Positions 1 to 9,448 of a DNA stretch of 64,000 nucleotides are shown here, one piece after another. The notes under the pieces are model-generated. The model worked only from the letters and a program-made list of their open reading frames with translations. It did no database searches and was not told where the DNA came from. The position numbers were made by a program, and so were the translations under genes. Position 1 is the first letter of the stretch; each line of letters starts with the position of its first letter. Source of the stretch: Plutella xylostella (taxonomy: Eukaryota > Arthropoda > Insecta > Lepidoptera > Plutellidae); NCBI RefSeq assembly GCF_932276165.1, contig NC_063994.1:806001-870000 (forward strand), in the 5' to 3' direction.

Positions 1-42
1 ATCCCTGTTTGGTAAGGTAGTACAAGATGTAAGCGTTTGTTG

Positions 43-188
43 AAAGCTGCGTACAGACAGGCCCAACGAAGGCCAACGAACGGGTTTCGTTAGCCTTCGT
101 TGCTGCAGTCTGCCCTGTATTATGTATGATAAATATCCATCGTTGGGATAACCGTTGGCGTTCGTTGGCCCGGTGTGTACGCAGCTTT
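43..188. mobile_element. MITE with inverted ends (AAAGCTGCGTAC)
   Basis: The ends AAAGCTGC and GCAGCTTT are inverted copies, and the match continues inward through CCAACGAA/TTCGTTGG words on both arms. About 146 bp with no coding capacity. A clear target duplication is not visible, so the superfamily is open. Confidence 0.6.
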
Positions 189-322
189 ATTAGACTTTTT
201 AGTTAATACTATCGTGTTGGTTACCAAACCTCGACCAGTTTAGTTTGTCGCCGTGATAAAAGGATTAGCAAATCAGATTAAAGTCATCGCTGACAGCCCA
301 TGCAGCTACGGACGTGTGTTAG

Positions 323-543
323 GTATAGTGCGACGAACTTATCTGTTCCGGTGAGAGCGAACTAAATTGATCCATATCTCATTATTTACTAATGAATTAT
401 ATATATTGATATAGATTAAATGGGTTTATTGAAACCACAAGAGCGAATTACCACTACTGGCAAACTTAAAATCTTATAGAATTAAGAAATATTACACATT
501 TACGTGAGCTGTCACCGGAACAGATAAGTTTGTGGCACTGTAC
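323..543. mobile_element. MITE with 32-bp terminal inverted repeats
   Basis: Both ends carry the word ACTTATCTGTTCCGGTGA in inverted orientation, inside arms of about 32 bp that differ at a few positions. The interior is AT-rich and non-coding. No target duplication was assigned. Confidence 0.65.
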
Positions 544-544
544 A

Positions 545-635
545 TTTGAATCTTACACACCCTAATATCTACCTTACTACTCATCCCAGTACCTACTTAC
601 ATTTATTTTCTACTTACCCCAGTACTTACCTTACT
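545..635. repeat. degenerate minisatellite, left half
   Basis: Imperfect repeats of about 24 bp built from words such as TACCTTACTACTCACCCCAG. The array continues at 1336-1385, so the 700-bp element at 636-1335 was inserted inside it. Confidence 0.6.
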
Positions 636-1335
636 GGTTCTACCTTTTTTGGCATAAGATTTATTTGCCTAATCTCGTATTGCATAGTAACGTTTGGTCA
701 AAGTCTCGTTACGCCGAAAATCGTATGGCATAAATCTCGTTTAGTAAAAAGTTATTTCGCATAACATTGTTTAGCCTAATAATGGTATGGCCAAATCTTG
801 AATAGCCTAATAATGCTATGGCATAGGTTTATTAGGTTTATACAAAGTAATAATATTCGTTTGGCTTTAACTTTGACGGAGCGTCTCCCTACATAGCGCA
901 AACTGGTGCCTTGTATTGTTTCCGCTGTTTGGAAAACGCTCCGCTCCGCTTCGCTGCGCTCCGCTTTGGTTTTGATGAACATGTGCACCTAACACGCTCC
1001 TCCTCGCTTTGCTCGTCATCGCACCTATTTTTAGGTTTCGATCTCATGGGGTTTGTAATAATTATATTGGTCGTTAACTTTCGATTTTTTGATCATACAA
1101 TATCGTGATTTTCGGGATGTAGGAGAAACAAGATTATACATAGGTATAGACGAACATAAATTTGAGCAAACGAAACTTAGGTGTTTAAAGATTGTGCCTA
1201 AAGAGTTTTAGACGAAACGAGCCTTATGCCACATAAGTCTTGGCAAAGTGATGGTTCGGCCAAAAAAGTTTAGACCATACGAGTTATGCGAAATGAGTTT
1301 AGGTCAATAAAGATTATGCGAGATGAGCGGAACCC
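636..1335 (+). mobile_element. Non-autonomous element with 9-bp target duplication, copy 1
   Basis: A 700-bp unit flanked by the perfect direct repeat TACCTTACT at 627-635 and 1336-1344. The same sequence occurs in reverse complement at 33861-34622. The ends, GGTTCTACC and GCGGAACCC, form only a short inverted repeat. The subterminal regions consist of degenerate words (GGCATAA, GCCTAAT, GGTCAAA, GTTTAG), and the centre has a run of CGCTCCGCT repeats. A 9-bp duplication is characteristic of Mutator-type elements in family knowledge, but no transposase is visible. Open frames here are by-products of the repeats. The flanking minisatellite contains the same 9-mer elsewhere, so copy 2 is the stronger evidence for the duplication. 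Confidence 0.75.
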
Positions 1336-1385
1336 TACCTTACTACTAACCCCAATACTTACCTTACTACTCACCCCAACCCAAT
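1336..1385. repeat. degenerate minisatellite, right half
   Basis: Continuation of the array of about 24 bp found at 545-635, separated from it by the inserted element. Confidence 0.55.
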
Positions 1386-1730
1386 GGGAGGTTTTCAACC
1401 ATAGACAAACAACCATACATTATAGATGACTTTATACTCAACAGCACTGCATATTTTTTTTGCCGGCATCAATTGCAGTTCAGGTGCAGTTTGAATGCAG
1501 TTAACACGACTGCAATAGAACCACAAACCAAACGCGAAGTTCGATTGCAGTTCAATGGGAGATTTTCAACCATAGACAAACAACCATAGATTATAGATGA
1601 CTTCATACTCAACAGCACTGCATTTTTTTAGCCGGCATCTAAAAAAAATGCAGTTCTGTTGAGTATGAAGTCATCTATAATCTATGGTTGTTTGTCTATT
1701 CACCTGAACTGCAATTTGCAGTTGGATTGC
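1383..1730. mobile_element. Hairpin MITE with one extra direct copy
   Basis: A block running from AATGGGAG to GCCGGCATC occurs at 1383-1470 and again at 1553-1639. A third copy at 1642-1699 is inverted, so 1575-1699 can fold into a nearly perfect hairpin. GCAGTT words recur through the block and its flanks. It looks like a foldback MITE with a partial tandem copy. Confidence 0.65.
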
Positions 1731-2040
1731 AGTTGAAATGCAGTCCGTCTGTCTAGACTCTAGACCCTTCGTCCAATAGATTACTTCTTAGTCCAATAGT
1801 CGGTTCGTAGATCTACGCAGCTCCATCATAAATACGGGGGAGGCCGAATTGTTACGTTGCGTCGCGCCTATTGACTACGCAGCGAACCAATGGGACCTCA
1901 CCCTAACACACCTTCAAGAACATTTAGGGCCTTACCACAAAAGCTTAGACAGAAACTTAACAGATGTTTAGCAATAATCTAATTTCGTTTTAAACGCTTG
2001 GTAAAACAATGTTAAGTTTTTTTATGGTAATACAGATAAT
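1731..2040. other. no recognisable feature
   Basis: No gene or repeat was recognised. The segment leads into a pyrimidine-rich tract that precedes the candidate exon at 2083. Confidence 0.5.
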
Positions 2041-2082
2041 TTTATTATTTCTCTCTCTCAACTCACGGTTATGTTCCCACAG

Positions 2083-2243
2083 ATCCTGCAGTCCAGACCC
2101 TCGTACAAGGACATAAGCGACATAGCGGACACCCTCGGCTTCCCGGCGGCCGAATGTTCGGTCTACGAGCGCCGCGGCGGCGCGGAGCGGGGCGGCGGCG
2201 GCGGCGACCAGGCCACCGCCGACCAACAGATCTGTATCACGAA
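2083..2243 (+). CDS. Candidate internal exon of an unidentified gene
   Basis: A GC-rich island in AT-rich surroundings. It is preceded by a polypyrimidine tract and a consensus-like acceptor (TTCCCACAG at 2074-2082) and followed by a good donor (GTAAGA at 2244). The open frame runs 53 codons plus two bases, begins in phase 0, and has the composition of a real protein: a YKDISDIADTLGFP-like stretch followed by an Arg/Gly-rich segment with five Gly in a row and then Gln/Thr. I do not recognise the family. If it belongs to a host gene, the other exons must be far away, because none of matching character is seen nearby. A captured exon inside a repeat is the alternative. Confidence 0.4.
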
Positions 2244-2510
2244 GTAAGAACTAGCACCTCATGCCATGTTGCCCCTTGTTGCTACGTCACTGTGCTAGCG
2301 ACTGTTTTGGAGGCCCATTTAATGTGTGTGCGAGTCACCCCCTGGGTTTTTATCCGTGTGTGAAACATATAGGTCAGGCAGGGGCCATAGTCGTTCCATA
2401 GTCCCAGTTACCCAGTCCATTTAGCTCCCCCTTCCATAACCCTGTATTATATAGGTTTCTCCATATCCTAAATAGTCCTGCACTGACCGGGGGTTTTCCT
2501 TGTGTAAGAC

Positions 2511-2583
2511 GACCGTATGGTGTAATGGTTAGTGACCCAGAGTGCTATGCGGAAGGTCCCGGGTTCGAGCTCCGGCCCTGCCC
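2511..2583 (+). repeat. tRNA-Val-like SINE head or tRNA pseudogene
   Basis: A box-A match (TGGTGTAATGG at 2518) and a box-B-like GGGTTCGAGCTCC (2561) lie about 43 bp apart, with GGAAGGTCCC between them as in tRNA-Val. Box B has one extra base, and the arms do not pair well enough for a functional tRNA. Confidence 0.5.
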
Positions 2584-2635
2584 GTGTTACAGTCTGGCAT
2601 CGTATAATGAATAATTAAAATTAACGATTAGATTA

Positions 2636-2750
2636 ACGCCCTTAGCTCCAATTTCGCCATACTCGGTTAGATCATAACCAGGGATTCGTCAATTATACGT
2701 CATCTCCATATTAAATTCTTGACAGATGTGTCAAAAGTCAATAACATTGG
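2636..2750. mobile_element. Truncated MITE of the TCGGTTAGATCATAACCAGG family
   Basis: One arm (CTCGGTTAGATCATAACCAG near 2665) and the interior match the copies at 2751-3256 and 10702-10857. The second arm is missing. Confidence 0.5.
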
Positions 2751-3256
2751 GCCTTAACCCCAGTTTCATCATACTCGGTTAGATCTATTCTATTCTATTC
2801 TCTGTGGGGGTATAAGTACCTGCACCTGGCTCTCTCGAGTTAAACCTTTGTACATATCCCCAACTTCCCCAAGGTCTAAACTGCCTACCTAAGCTTGGAC
2901 CATTTCCCACCACGCTGGCCCACTGCGGGTTGGTGGGCTCACATATATCTAGATGTGCTAAATCTAGATATGTAGATTTCCTCACGATGTTTTTCTTCAC
3001 CGTAAGAGCGATGGTATACATTGTACTTAAGTTAAAAGAACTCATTGGTACATGACAGCGCCAGGATTCGTACCCGCATCTATTCTTTTGAGTGAGAAGC
3101 GGGCGCTTACCGGTTTTCGGGCTTCGGTTAGATCATAACCAGGGATTTGATGTTGACTTTTTTGACACATCTGTCATGAATTTATAATACCTAAGATGTC
3201 TTATAATTGATGAACTAATCCCTTGTTATTCTAACCGAATATGACGAAACTGGGCC
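2751..3256. mobile_element. MITE of the CGGTTAGATCATAACC family, split by a SINE
   Basis: The left end (GGGCC then CCAGTTTCATCATACTCGG) pairs with the right end (AATATGACGAAACTGGGCC near 3238-3256). The element is interrupted at 2786-3123 by a SINE. Without the SINE it is about 160 bp, the same size as the copy at 10702. Confidence 0.65.
2786..3123 (-). mobile_element. tRNA-derived lepidopteran SINE, near full length
   Basis: On the minus strand it runs from a tRNA-like head (GTAAGCGCCCGCTTCTCACTC, then GATGCGGGTACGAATCCTGG containing box B) through the body to a 3' tail of GAATA repeats at 2786-2805. It is flanked by the perfect 11-bp duplication TCGGTTAGATC at 2775-2785 and 3124-3134. The first bases of the head, with box A, are replaced by other sequence. 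Fragments of the family recur at 3281, 37222, 46341, 51958 and 63299. Confidence 0.85.
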
Positions 3257-3280
3257 ATATTATTTGGATCGAGCGATTCG

Positions 3281-3427
3281 AGCGGTGGTAGCTCAGTCGG
3301 GTAAGCGCCCGCTTCTCACTCAAAAGATGCGGGTAGGTAGGTATTTGGACGAGTACCTACCATGACGTAAATTTAACAGAACATAATAAAACACTTGGTA
3401 TGCTTACCCGACTGCTACCACCGCTCC
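3281..3427. repeat. Two SINE heads in inverted orientation
   Basis: A tRNA-like head with box A TAGCTCAGTCGGG lies at 3281-3335 on the plus strand. A shorter reverse copy containing CCCGACTGCTACCACCGCTC lies at 3397-3427. Together they form a hairpin of about 145 bp. Confidence 0.6.
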
Positions 3428-3999
3428 ACTGCTGCTGTGATCACTACCAACTCGTATGATATTATACTATTGCAGATTCCTCTATAATTTGTGTTCTCTT
3501 TTACAGTAAGAAAGTTTGGTGAGGTGCGTTTGTGTACCGCGGCGAAGCACAGCACAAGTATGAAGTATGCAGGGGGCAAGACATTGATCGGCCAACAAAA
3601 TGTTATGTTTAAAATGTGAAATCAGTTTTTCGAAAAAAACCTCTTTTCTGTAAAGCTGAGTAAAAAAACAATTAAAAATGAAAACTGGTATTTTTTAAAT
3701 AAAAAATATAAAACCTAAGTTTTTTTTAAACCACTATAATTGGCCATGCTAACTTTCTGAACAAGAATTGAATGCTTAAAACCGTTTCGAGGAATATGCT
3801 TTCTGTACAATTTCTAGTTATCAGATTTTAAATTAAGTCTCTATTTTTTAAATTATTCAATATAAACGAATAACCTTCATTTGCCCTTTCTATTTTTGTA
3901 CATTAGGATTTATGCACAAAATGCATTTGCCAATTAACAAAGTACTCTGGCATTTGCCTACAAAAAAACAGTTAACGTCAAAAGCAAACGTCATACCGT
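3428..3999. other. AT-rich stretch with a possible pogo-end fragment
   Basis: No gene is visible. GGGGGCAAGACATTGATCGG near 3571 resembles the subterminal sequence of the pogo element at 5605 (GGGGCAAGACTATCAAT), so this may be the end of a second, broken copy. Confidence 0.35.
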
Positions 4000-4358
4000 G
4001 TTTTGTGACGCTTGTACAATCAACGTTCGGCCTATTCATACAACTAAGCAGCGTCATCCAATGAACGGGCTAGCGGATACTGGAGCCTATAAGTTTTGAG
4101 AATTCTTTTTTAGACAACACTTCACCCACATTCAATCTTTGCCACTTCACAAGGGCCAGATCCCACTTGTCCTTAAAAGACTTATTAACTGGAAAGTGTA
4201 GTGGCTGTAGATTGTCGCTTTGCATGATTAAACCAGATGCCTTATTAGCAGGCATCTGGTTTAATCTCCTGTTTGATTGAACCGCTAGCCCGTTCATTGG
4301 ATGACGCTGCTTAGTTGTATGACTAGGCCGAACGTTGATTGCACAAGCGTCACAAAAC
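4000..4358. mobile_element. Inverted-repeat unit enclosing a transposase scrap
   Basis: Arms of about 77 bp (GTTTTGTGACGCTTGTACAA at 4000 and its reverse near 4358) face each other around a piece of pogo transposase. The same arm sequence is reused in the larger element at 4248-5300. Confidence 0.6.
4083..4232 (-). pseudogene. pogo-type transposase fragment (catalytic-core end)
   Basis: The minus strand encodes about 50 residues ending the DDE domain (SDNLQPLHFPVNKSFKDKW and what follows), almost identical to the copy at 7914-8045 on the opposite strand. This fragment keeps 7 nucleotides that the longer copy lost, so its frame stays open through GEVLSKKEFSKL. The third catalytic Asp lies in SDNLQPL. 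Both ends are broken. Confidence 0.75.
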
Positions 4359-4376
4359 GTCCAACTAGTTAGCTCA

Positions 4377-4850
4377 CCCTAACCAGACATTACAAAGTTG
4401 CTATACTATATCCCATTCAACGACTCCGCTGAATGACGTTCAGTCAAGATATACATGTCGCAGGCATCTGGTTTAATCTCCTGTTTGATTGAACCTCTAG
4501 CCCGTTCATTGGATGACGCTACTCAGTTGAATGACTAAGGCCTTGGTCTCCTATTTACGCCGTAGATCGCGTCCAGCGTCACGCCGTAGGCTGCGTCACG
4601 ATGCTCACTATAGAAATGTACTGATGCGGTCTCCCTCACACGCCGACGTTGACGCGTAGATGTTATGAACATCGTGACGCGGCCTACGGCGGTGACACTT
4701 GACGCGACCTACGGAGTAAATAGGAGACCCGGGCCTAAAGGACAACTCGTCAAGTCGTTGACTGTAACGTCCAACGTCTTGACTGAACGTTATTCAGCGA
4801 AGTCGTTAAATGTGATATAGTATAGCAACTTTGTAATGTCTGGTTAGGAT
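4377..4850. mobile_element. Inner inverted-repeat element
   Basis: Arms of about 72 bp: CCTAACCAGACATTACAAAG at 4378 and its reverse near 4848, both continuing through GCTATACTATAT and a GAACGTCA-like inner end. It encloses a broken arm of the outer element plus the MITE at 4539-4735. Confidence 0.65.
4539..4735. mobile_element. MITE GGCCTGGGTCTCC family, copy 1 (TAA duplication)
   Basis: A 197-bp element with termini GGCCTTGGTCTCC and GGAGACCCGGGCC, flanked by TAA at 4536-4538 and 4736-4738. CCTACGGC words recur through both arms. The 3-bp TAA duplication fits a PIF/Harbinger-mobilised MITE. Copy 2 is at 6186-6566. Confidence 0.75.
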
Positions 4851-4935
4851 GAACATGACCAGACAAGAGTCAACAAAAAGACTATGTTACAAAGATCTCA
4901 TCTCACAAATTAACTAAACAATAACAATAAACGTA

Positions 4936-5024
4936 CCTTGATATTGTTGTTCATAATTATCCAGTTTCAGCACATTTTTTTCATTGAAACTATCCGCCGG
5001 CGGTGTAATAATAGGTAAATCCAT
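4936..5024 (-). CDS. Candidate first exon inside the TIR element
   Basis: On the minus strand an ATG at 5024 opens 29 codons starting MDLPIITPPADSF and ending in an Asn/Tyr/Gln-rich stretch, with a donor-like GGTACGTTT at its end. A promoter-like AATATGGCGTC lies upstream near 5127. It could be the first exon of the accessory protein of the element or a captured host exon. The family is not recognised. Confidence 0.3.
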
Positions 5025-6185
5025 GTTGTCACACTATTTTTACATAAATAACGCACTTCAATGCTAATTTATTTGCAATAAATAACAATACAAGTGGCTT
5101 TTGTGTCAGCTGTTCGCTGTTAGACGCCATATTTGTTTTATTCACCACCTGACCTGACTGATTTTAAGTCCGCTAACTAGTTGGACGTTTTGTGACGCTT
5201 GTACAATCAACGTTCGGCCTAGTCATACAACTGAATAGCGTCATCCAATGAACGGGCTAGCGGTTCAATCAAACAGGAGATTAAACCAGATGCCTGCGAC
5301 ATACATACAGCCGGCCAATTTTTTTACAAATATTAAAAATAGTTGTAATGAATAAAATACAAAAATAACGAAATTAGTTTCTTAAAATGGTCTATATTTT
5401 CAAAATAAATTATAAAAAACACATATCATAAATTGGTAGCATGGCCAATTGTCTAAGAGCGTTTTCACATTATCTGATCCGATATCGGTGTCGGACGACG
5501 ATAGCCGACAGCATGTGCTATTTTCACATATTTCCGACAAAATCGTTCCGATACGGCCATTTGCTCCATAGCTTAGTGCGGGCAGGTCATCATGGCAGAC
5601 TATAAGGTAAGGTGGGGTAAGACAGTCTGCGGGGCAAGACTATCAATATGTAATAACTAGTTATACGCAGCTTTATTCTCTAGTTAGTTACGCTAGTAAT
5701 GTGGTAAACACTCAAACAGATCTCGGCTCATAACACAGATGGCCTTACTGTACGTTCAAAAGGTGAACGCAACTTAATTCTAATTTTTCATTTTCGCGCG
5801 AATAACACGAAGTCGCCGGTGTGTGTATTGATTTAAAGTTTTTGTGGAAAAAAACAAGATTAAGAAACGTGACATACGTTATTATTATTGTAATATAACT
5901 AGCTTTTAAGTAATGATATTGGTGTAACGTAAAACCATTTCATTTAGAAAATATTGATAAAAACAAAAACATAACCTCAAACGTGCGAGGTGGGGAAAGA
6001 ATAATCAATCCACCTGGGGCAAGACAAACATATGATTGTCTTGCCCCAGGTGTAACAAACCTTTTTTAGAGGAACTGTATTTTAAATATTATTACCTACG
6101 GTATTGCTCTCTCTGCAAAATTATACAGAATAACTGTTCAATTTTTTATCTATGTCGATTGTAGGTATATTGGGATAAAATCTTT

Positions 6186-6566
6186 GGCCTGGGTCTCCTA
6201 TTTTATGCTACATGCGGCGTCCGACTTTGGCGTAAACGTTTCGATCAACGTCCTACGGCCTACCTACGGCGTCTACTCGCCAACGTCGCCGTGTGAGGGA
6301 GAACGCATCAGTACATTTCTGGGCCCTGAGTGCGAGTTTTTTAACCTATCGAGAAGTGAAATCGAAACGCAAATTTGTATGGCGTTTTAGACACGCCACC
6401 TAGTGGTAAGTAGCTGTACTAGCTCCGCGCCATACAAAATCTGCGTTTCGATTTCACTTCTCGATAGGTTAAAAAACTCGCACTCAGGGCACTGTAGTGA
6501 GCATCGTGACGCGACCTACGGCGTGACGCTGGACGCGACCTACGGCGTAAATAGGAGACCCAGGCC
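6186..6566. mobile_element. MITE GGCCTGGGTCTCC family, copy 2 (TTT duplication)
   Basis: Termini GGCCTGGGTCTCC and GGAGACCCAGGCC, flanked by TTT at 6183-6185 and 6567-6569. Arms match copy 1 at 4539. It is longer because a palindromic element sits inside it at 6322-6491. Confidence 0.75.
6322..6491. mobile_element. Palindromic MITE nested in the 6186 MITE
   Basis: Arms of about 60 bp, GCCCTGAGTGCGAGTTTTTT and its reverse, are nearly perfect complements and continue to GTATGGCG/CGCCATAC around a 40-bp loop. CTG on both sides is a possible duplication. Comparison with copy 1 of the host MITE shows the insertion point in CATTTCT. Confidence 0.75.
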
Positions 6567-6964
6567 TTTGTTTTTATAATAAAAATAATACATAAATGTA
6601 TTACTTATAGAGCTTCCACTATGTTATTGCATTTTTGACGTTTCCTTATGTCTGGTAAGTAAAGTTGGTTTTCCTTTGCAGTCATCAGATATGTATGGGA
6701 TTTCGAATGTCAAAAAACCTATAATATAATGGACAGAGTATACGTGAATCAAAAACATGTATTATTATTCTAAGAGGGCATACAGTCGGCCACACGCTAG
6801 GCGCCATTATGCCTTGAGCGATAAGACCTACCCTCGGTTTGACTAGATTGTAGCCGACCGTTCCAAGTTTTAATGAAAAGCATAAATTAATAAATAGATG
6901 AATACTAGAACTAAAATATGAATGTATTCAATATTTTGTTGTTTGTGTTTCAGATGACTGCAAG

Positions 6965-8170
6965 ATGGTCCGAAATTATGTCCGAAAAACAGATAGAGCA
7001 TCTAAATACACGCGTGAAGACTTGTTGGAAGCTATTGAAAGAATAAAAAGTGGTGAATTGACTTCGTACAGAGCAGCTATTATATATAAAATTACTAGAC
7101 CAACAATAGTAGGTCGATTATATGGTAAATATGGCGAAAAATCAGATACTTTAGGAAGAAGTCCAGCCATTTCAATTGAAATAGAAACAAAATTGGCAAA
7201 ACATTTACATCAAATGGAAAAACACGGATTCGGTTTATCAAGAACAGAAATTATGGAGCTTGTGGGCCAGTGCGTAACAAAAAATGAAAGAAACAATCCG
7301 TTTAAAGACGGCATCCCAGGGGAAGACTGGTTTTTGTCTTTCAAAAAACGCCACAATCTGACTGTCAAAAAACCGCAAGCCGTGGAAAATTCTAGGAAAA
7401 AATCCTGGAATCCTTGGACTATATATACCTATTTTTATTTGCTGAAAGACACGATGGATTCATTGGAATTACACGACAAACCTTCACAAATATGGAATCT
7501 AGATGAGACAAGTTTTTCCAAAGATCCCACTAAAACCAAGGTAGTGGGTTTAAAAGGGTACGCATCTACAAGAACTATAGCATCACCTGGCAAAAACAAC
7601 ACTACGGTATTACTGGGAATTAGTGCCGCTTGAGGCAAAACTCCCCCACTAATTGTTTTCAAAGGATAAGACATTTGGGACCAGTAGACGTGTGAGGATG
7701 GTTATCCTGGGACTAGGTATGCGGCGACCAAGAATGGTTGGATGGAAACAGATGTCTTTGAGAGATTCTTTGAGAAAGTTTTTTTGCCGACAGTGGGAGA
7801 TAAACGACCCATATTACTCATATATGACGGCCACGCTACACATGTAGGGTTAAACATGATAGAGAAAGCACGTGAAGCGGGTATCACTATCTTAAAAATC
7901 CCAGCACACACCAGCGACAATCTACAGCCACTAGACTTGGCAGTTAATAAGTCTTTTAAGGACAAGTGGGATCTGGCCCTTGTGAAGTGGCAAAGATTGA
8001 ATGTGGGTTGTCTAAAAAAGAATTCTCAAAACTTATTGGCGAAATTTAGGCTCAAGTAGATCCTAAAGTTTGTGTTGCTGGGTTTCGCAAGGCTGGCATT
8101 TTTCCTTTTGATAAAAATGCAGTGCCAGAAGAAAAATTTCACTTAGACAACAAAAGGTTCTGCACCCCTG
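6965..8170 (+). pseudogene. pogo/Tigger-type transposase (HTH + DDE_1), broken
   Basis: The first 222 codons (6965-7633) are open. Residues 12-50 form a Psq-like helix-turn-helix, then a CENP-B-type DNA-binding region with GEDWFLSFKKRHNL, then the start of the DDE core with the first catalytic Asp at about 180 (WNLDETSF). TGA at 7631-7633 ends this frame. The core resumes in another frame at 7742 with the second Asp (LLIYDGHATH) and the third (PAHTSDNLQPLDLAVNKSFK). A 7-nt deletion near 8008 shifts the frame again, and a tail VCVAGFRKAGIFPFD is readable to about 8170. It would cut and paste its own element in the nucleus. With a stop and shifts it is inactive. Confidence 0.85.
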
Positions 8171-8559
8171 ATTTTAAAAATATGTTAGTCTTCCCCAAAT
8201 TAAGAAAAAGCTCAATAAGTAGAGAATTGGACCTTATTTTGTTATTTATAAAAAAAATATCTGAGTTTTACAAGCTTTTTCGATCAGAAGGTACAAAAGT
8301 AGGTTATATCATAGAAAAAATCATAGTGTTGGTCTTACCCCGTTTCATAGGGCAAGACTAGCAGTTTGGATGGGGTCCAGAAATGCCTAAATAAATCTGA
8401 TTCTAGTATACTTGCGCAAAAATCATAATACGAGTTTAAAAGTGTAAAGAAATCCTAATTTAATGTTATTAGTCATTTAAGTGTAAGTTGTGTAGTTTCA
8501 GTGTAAGAACCGATTTTTCACGTTTAGAAATAAACTGTTTGTCTTACCCCACCTTACCT

Positions 8560-8800
8560 GACTGGACTGACATGTGACGACAAGTATATTTCATTTCACC
8601 CAAAATATTAGCCTATTTCATTGGAAACTATGAAAATTTAAATCATATAGTGTATAACGAATCGTATAGACCGAATGAGAAATTGAATGATATCATAAAC
8701 TAGGTTTTGTTAAATCGTTTTAGAAAAACCATGGCGCAAGGCAGTTTTAAATCGTTTTAAATAAAAATCAGTTTAGTGTTAAGAAACGTTTAGTAAAGCT
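8560..8800. other. 5' flank of the Harbinger remnant
   Basis: AT-rich, no gene seen. It belongs to the outer element at 5457-9245. Confidence 0.35.
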
Positions 8801-9304
8801 ATGCTTAGGGGTTCTTTTCTGCAAGCCACCCTAAGACAGCTTTTTACCATTTATGACATCTTCCGTCCCCTCCGAAGAATGCAGCTAAAAAACGATAGGC
8901 CGGATGCCATCTATTGGTTGATTTTGGAATTTTTAAATGTCAAAAGAAAATCTCCCATTGAACACATCCCATTGTGGAAGCTCGATATTCAGAGGGAGCA
9001 TTTTATACTCTTTTTAGCAAGCTACAAAACGCACCTAGTAAGTTTTTTTATCTACTTTCGTATGAGTGAATCCACATTCAATTATTTGTTAATTCATCTC
9101 TACGCACACAGAGACAATTTAGATACACGTAAAGCACACATACAAACATTATCGTCCGACGGCTCACGGGCGTCCGATGGTGCCGCCAGTGTATCGGATG
9201 TCTCCGATATCCGATATCGGGCCGGACAATATGAAAGACAGGTACATATTTCATACATTTTGCTTGCCCCGATATCGTGTCGGCGTCCTAATTTTTATTA
9301 TTAA
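8801..9304 (+). pseudogene. Harbinger-type transposase, N-terminal remnant
   Basis: The open frame contains FFIYFRMSESTFNYLLIHL at about residues 83-101, matching the conserved N-terminal segment of PIF/Harbinger transposases (compare FYNFFRMSVSTFEGLLQSL in the intact element at 55218). Beyond residue 113 the frame runs into terminal repeat sequence, and the whole DDE domain is missing. A deletion derivative is the simplest reading. Confidence 0.5.
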
Positions 9305-9448
9305 AACTCATAATGACATGTCAAACGGAACAAAATCATGGTAAACGGTAAAATTTCCCCCCGCAAAAATTGACAGACTTTTTTGTATCAAGAAAGACCG
9401 CTATGACGCTTCCCGAGGGTACACCCGAGTCCGCGTTGTTCTATTCTG

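Larger units (their letters stand above)
4248..5300. mobile_element. Long-TIR element with nested MITEs
   Basis: Inverted arms of about 125 bp at 4248-4373 and 5172-5298 (GGCATCTGGTTTAATCTCC at one end, GGAGATTAAACCAGATGCC at the other). The interior holds a second inverted-repeat element (4377-4850), a third partial arm copy (4462-4533), a MITE (4539-4735) and an exon-like segment (4936-5024). No transposase is present. Confidence 0.7.
5605..8559 (+). mobile_element. pogo-type DNA transposon, inactive
   Basis: Ends AGGTAAGGTGGGGTAAGACA (5605-5624) and its exact complement at 8540-8559 give a perfect 20-bp terminal inverted repeat. GGGGCAAGAC motifs recur inside (5631, 6012, 6040, 8349). The element is about 2955 bp and carries one broken transposase gene (6965-8170) plus a nested MITE (6186-6566). 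The expected TA duplication is not clear on the right. Confidence 0.8.
5457..9245 (+). mobile_element. Decayed Harbinger-like element split by a pogo transposon
   Basis: The left end (GCGTTTTCACATTATCTGAT then CCGATATCGG) pairs with a degraded right end near 9205-9240 (CCGATATCGG then CAATATGAAA). The interior holds the pogo element (5605-8559) and an N-terminal transposase remnant (8801-9304). The right end is eroded and no duplication can be read. Confidence 0.5.

Noticed and set aside
776..1108. Open frames on both strands with KAERSEAERS-type runs
   Set aside because: They arise from CGCTCCGCT repeats in the 9-bp-duplication element and recur in its copy at 34279-34482.
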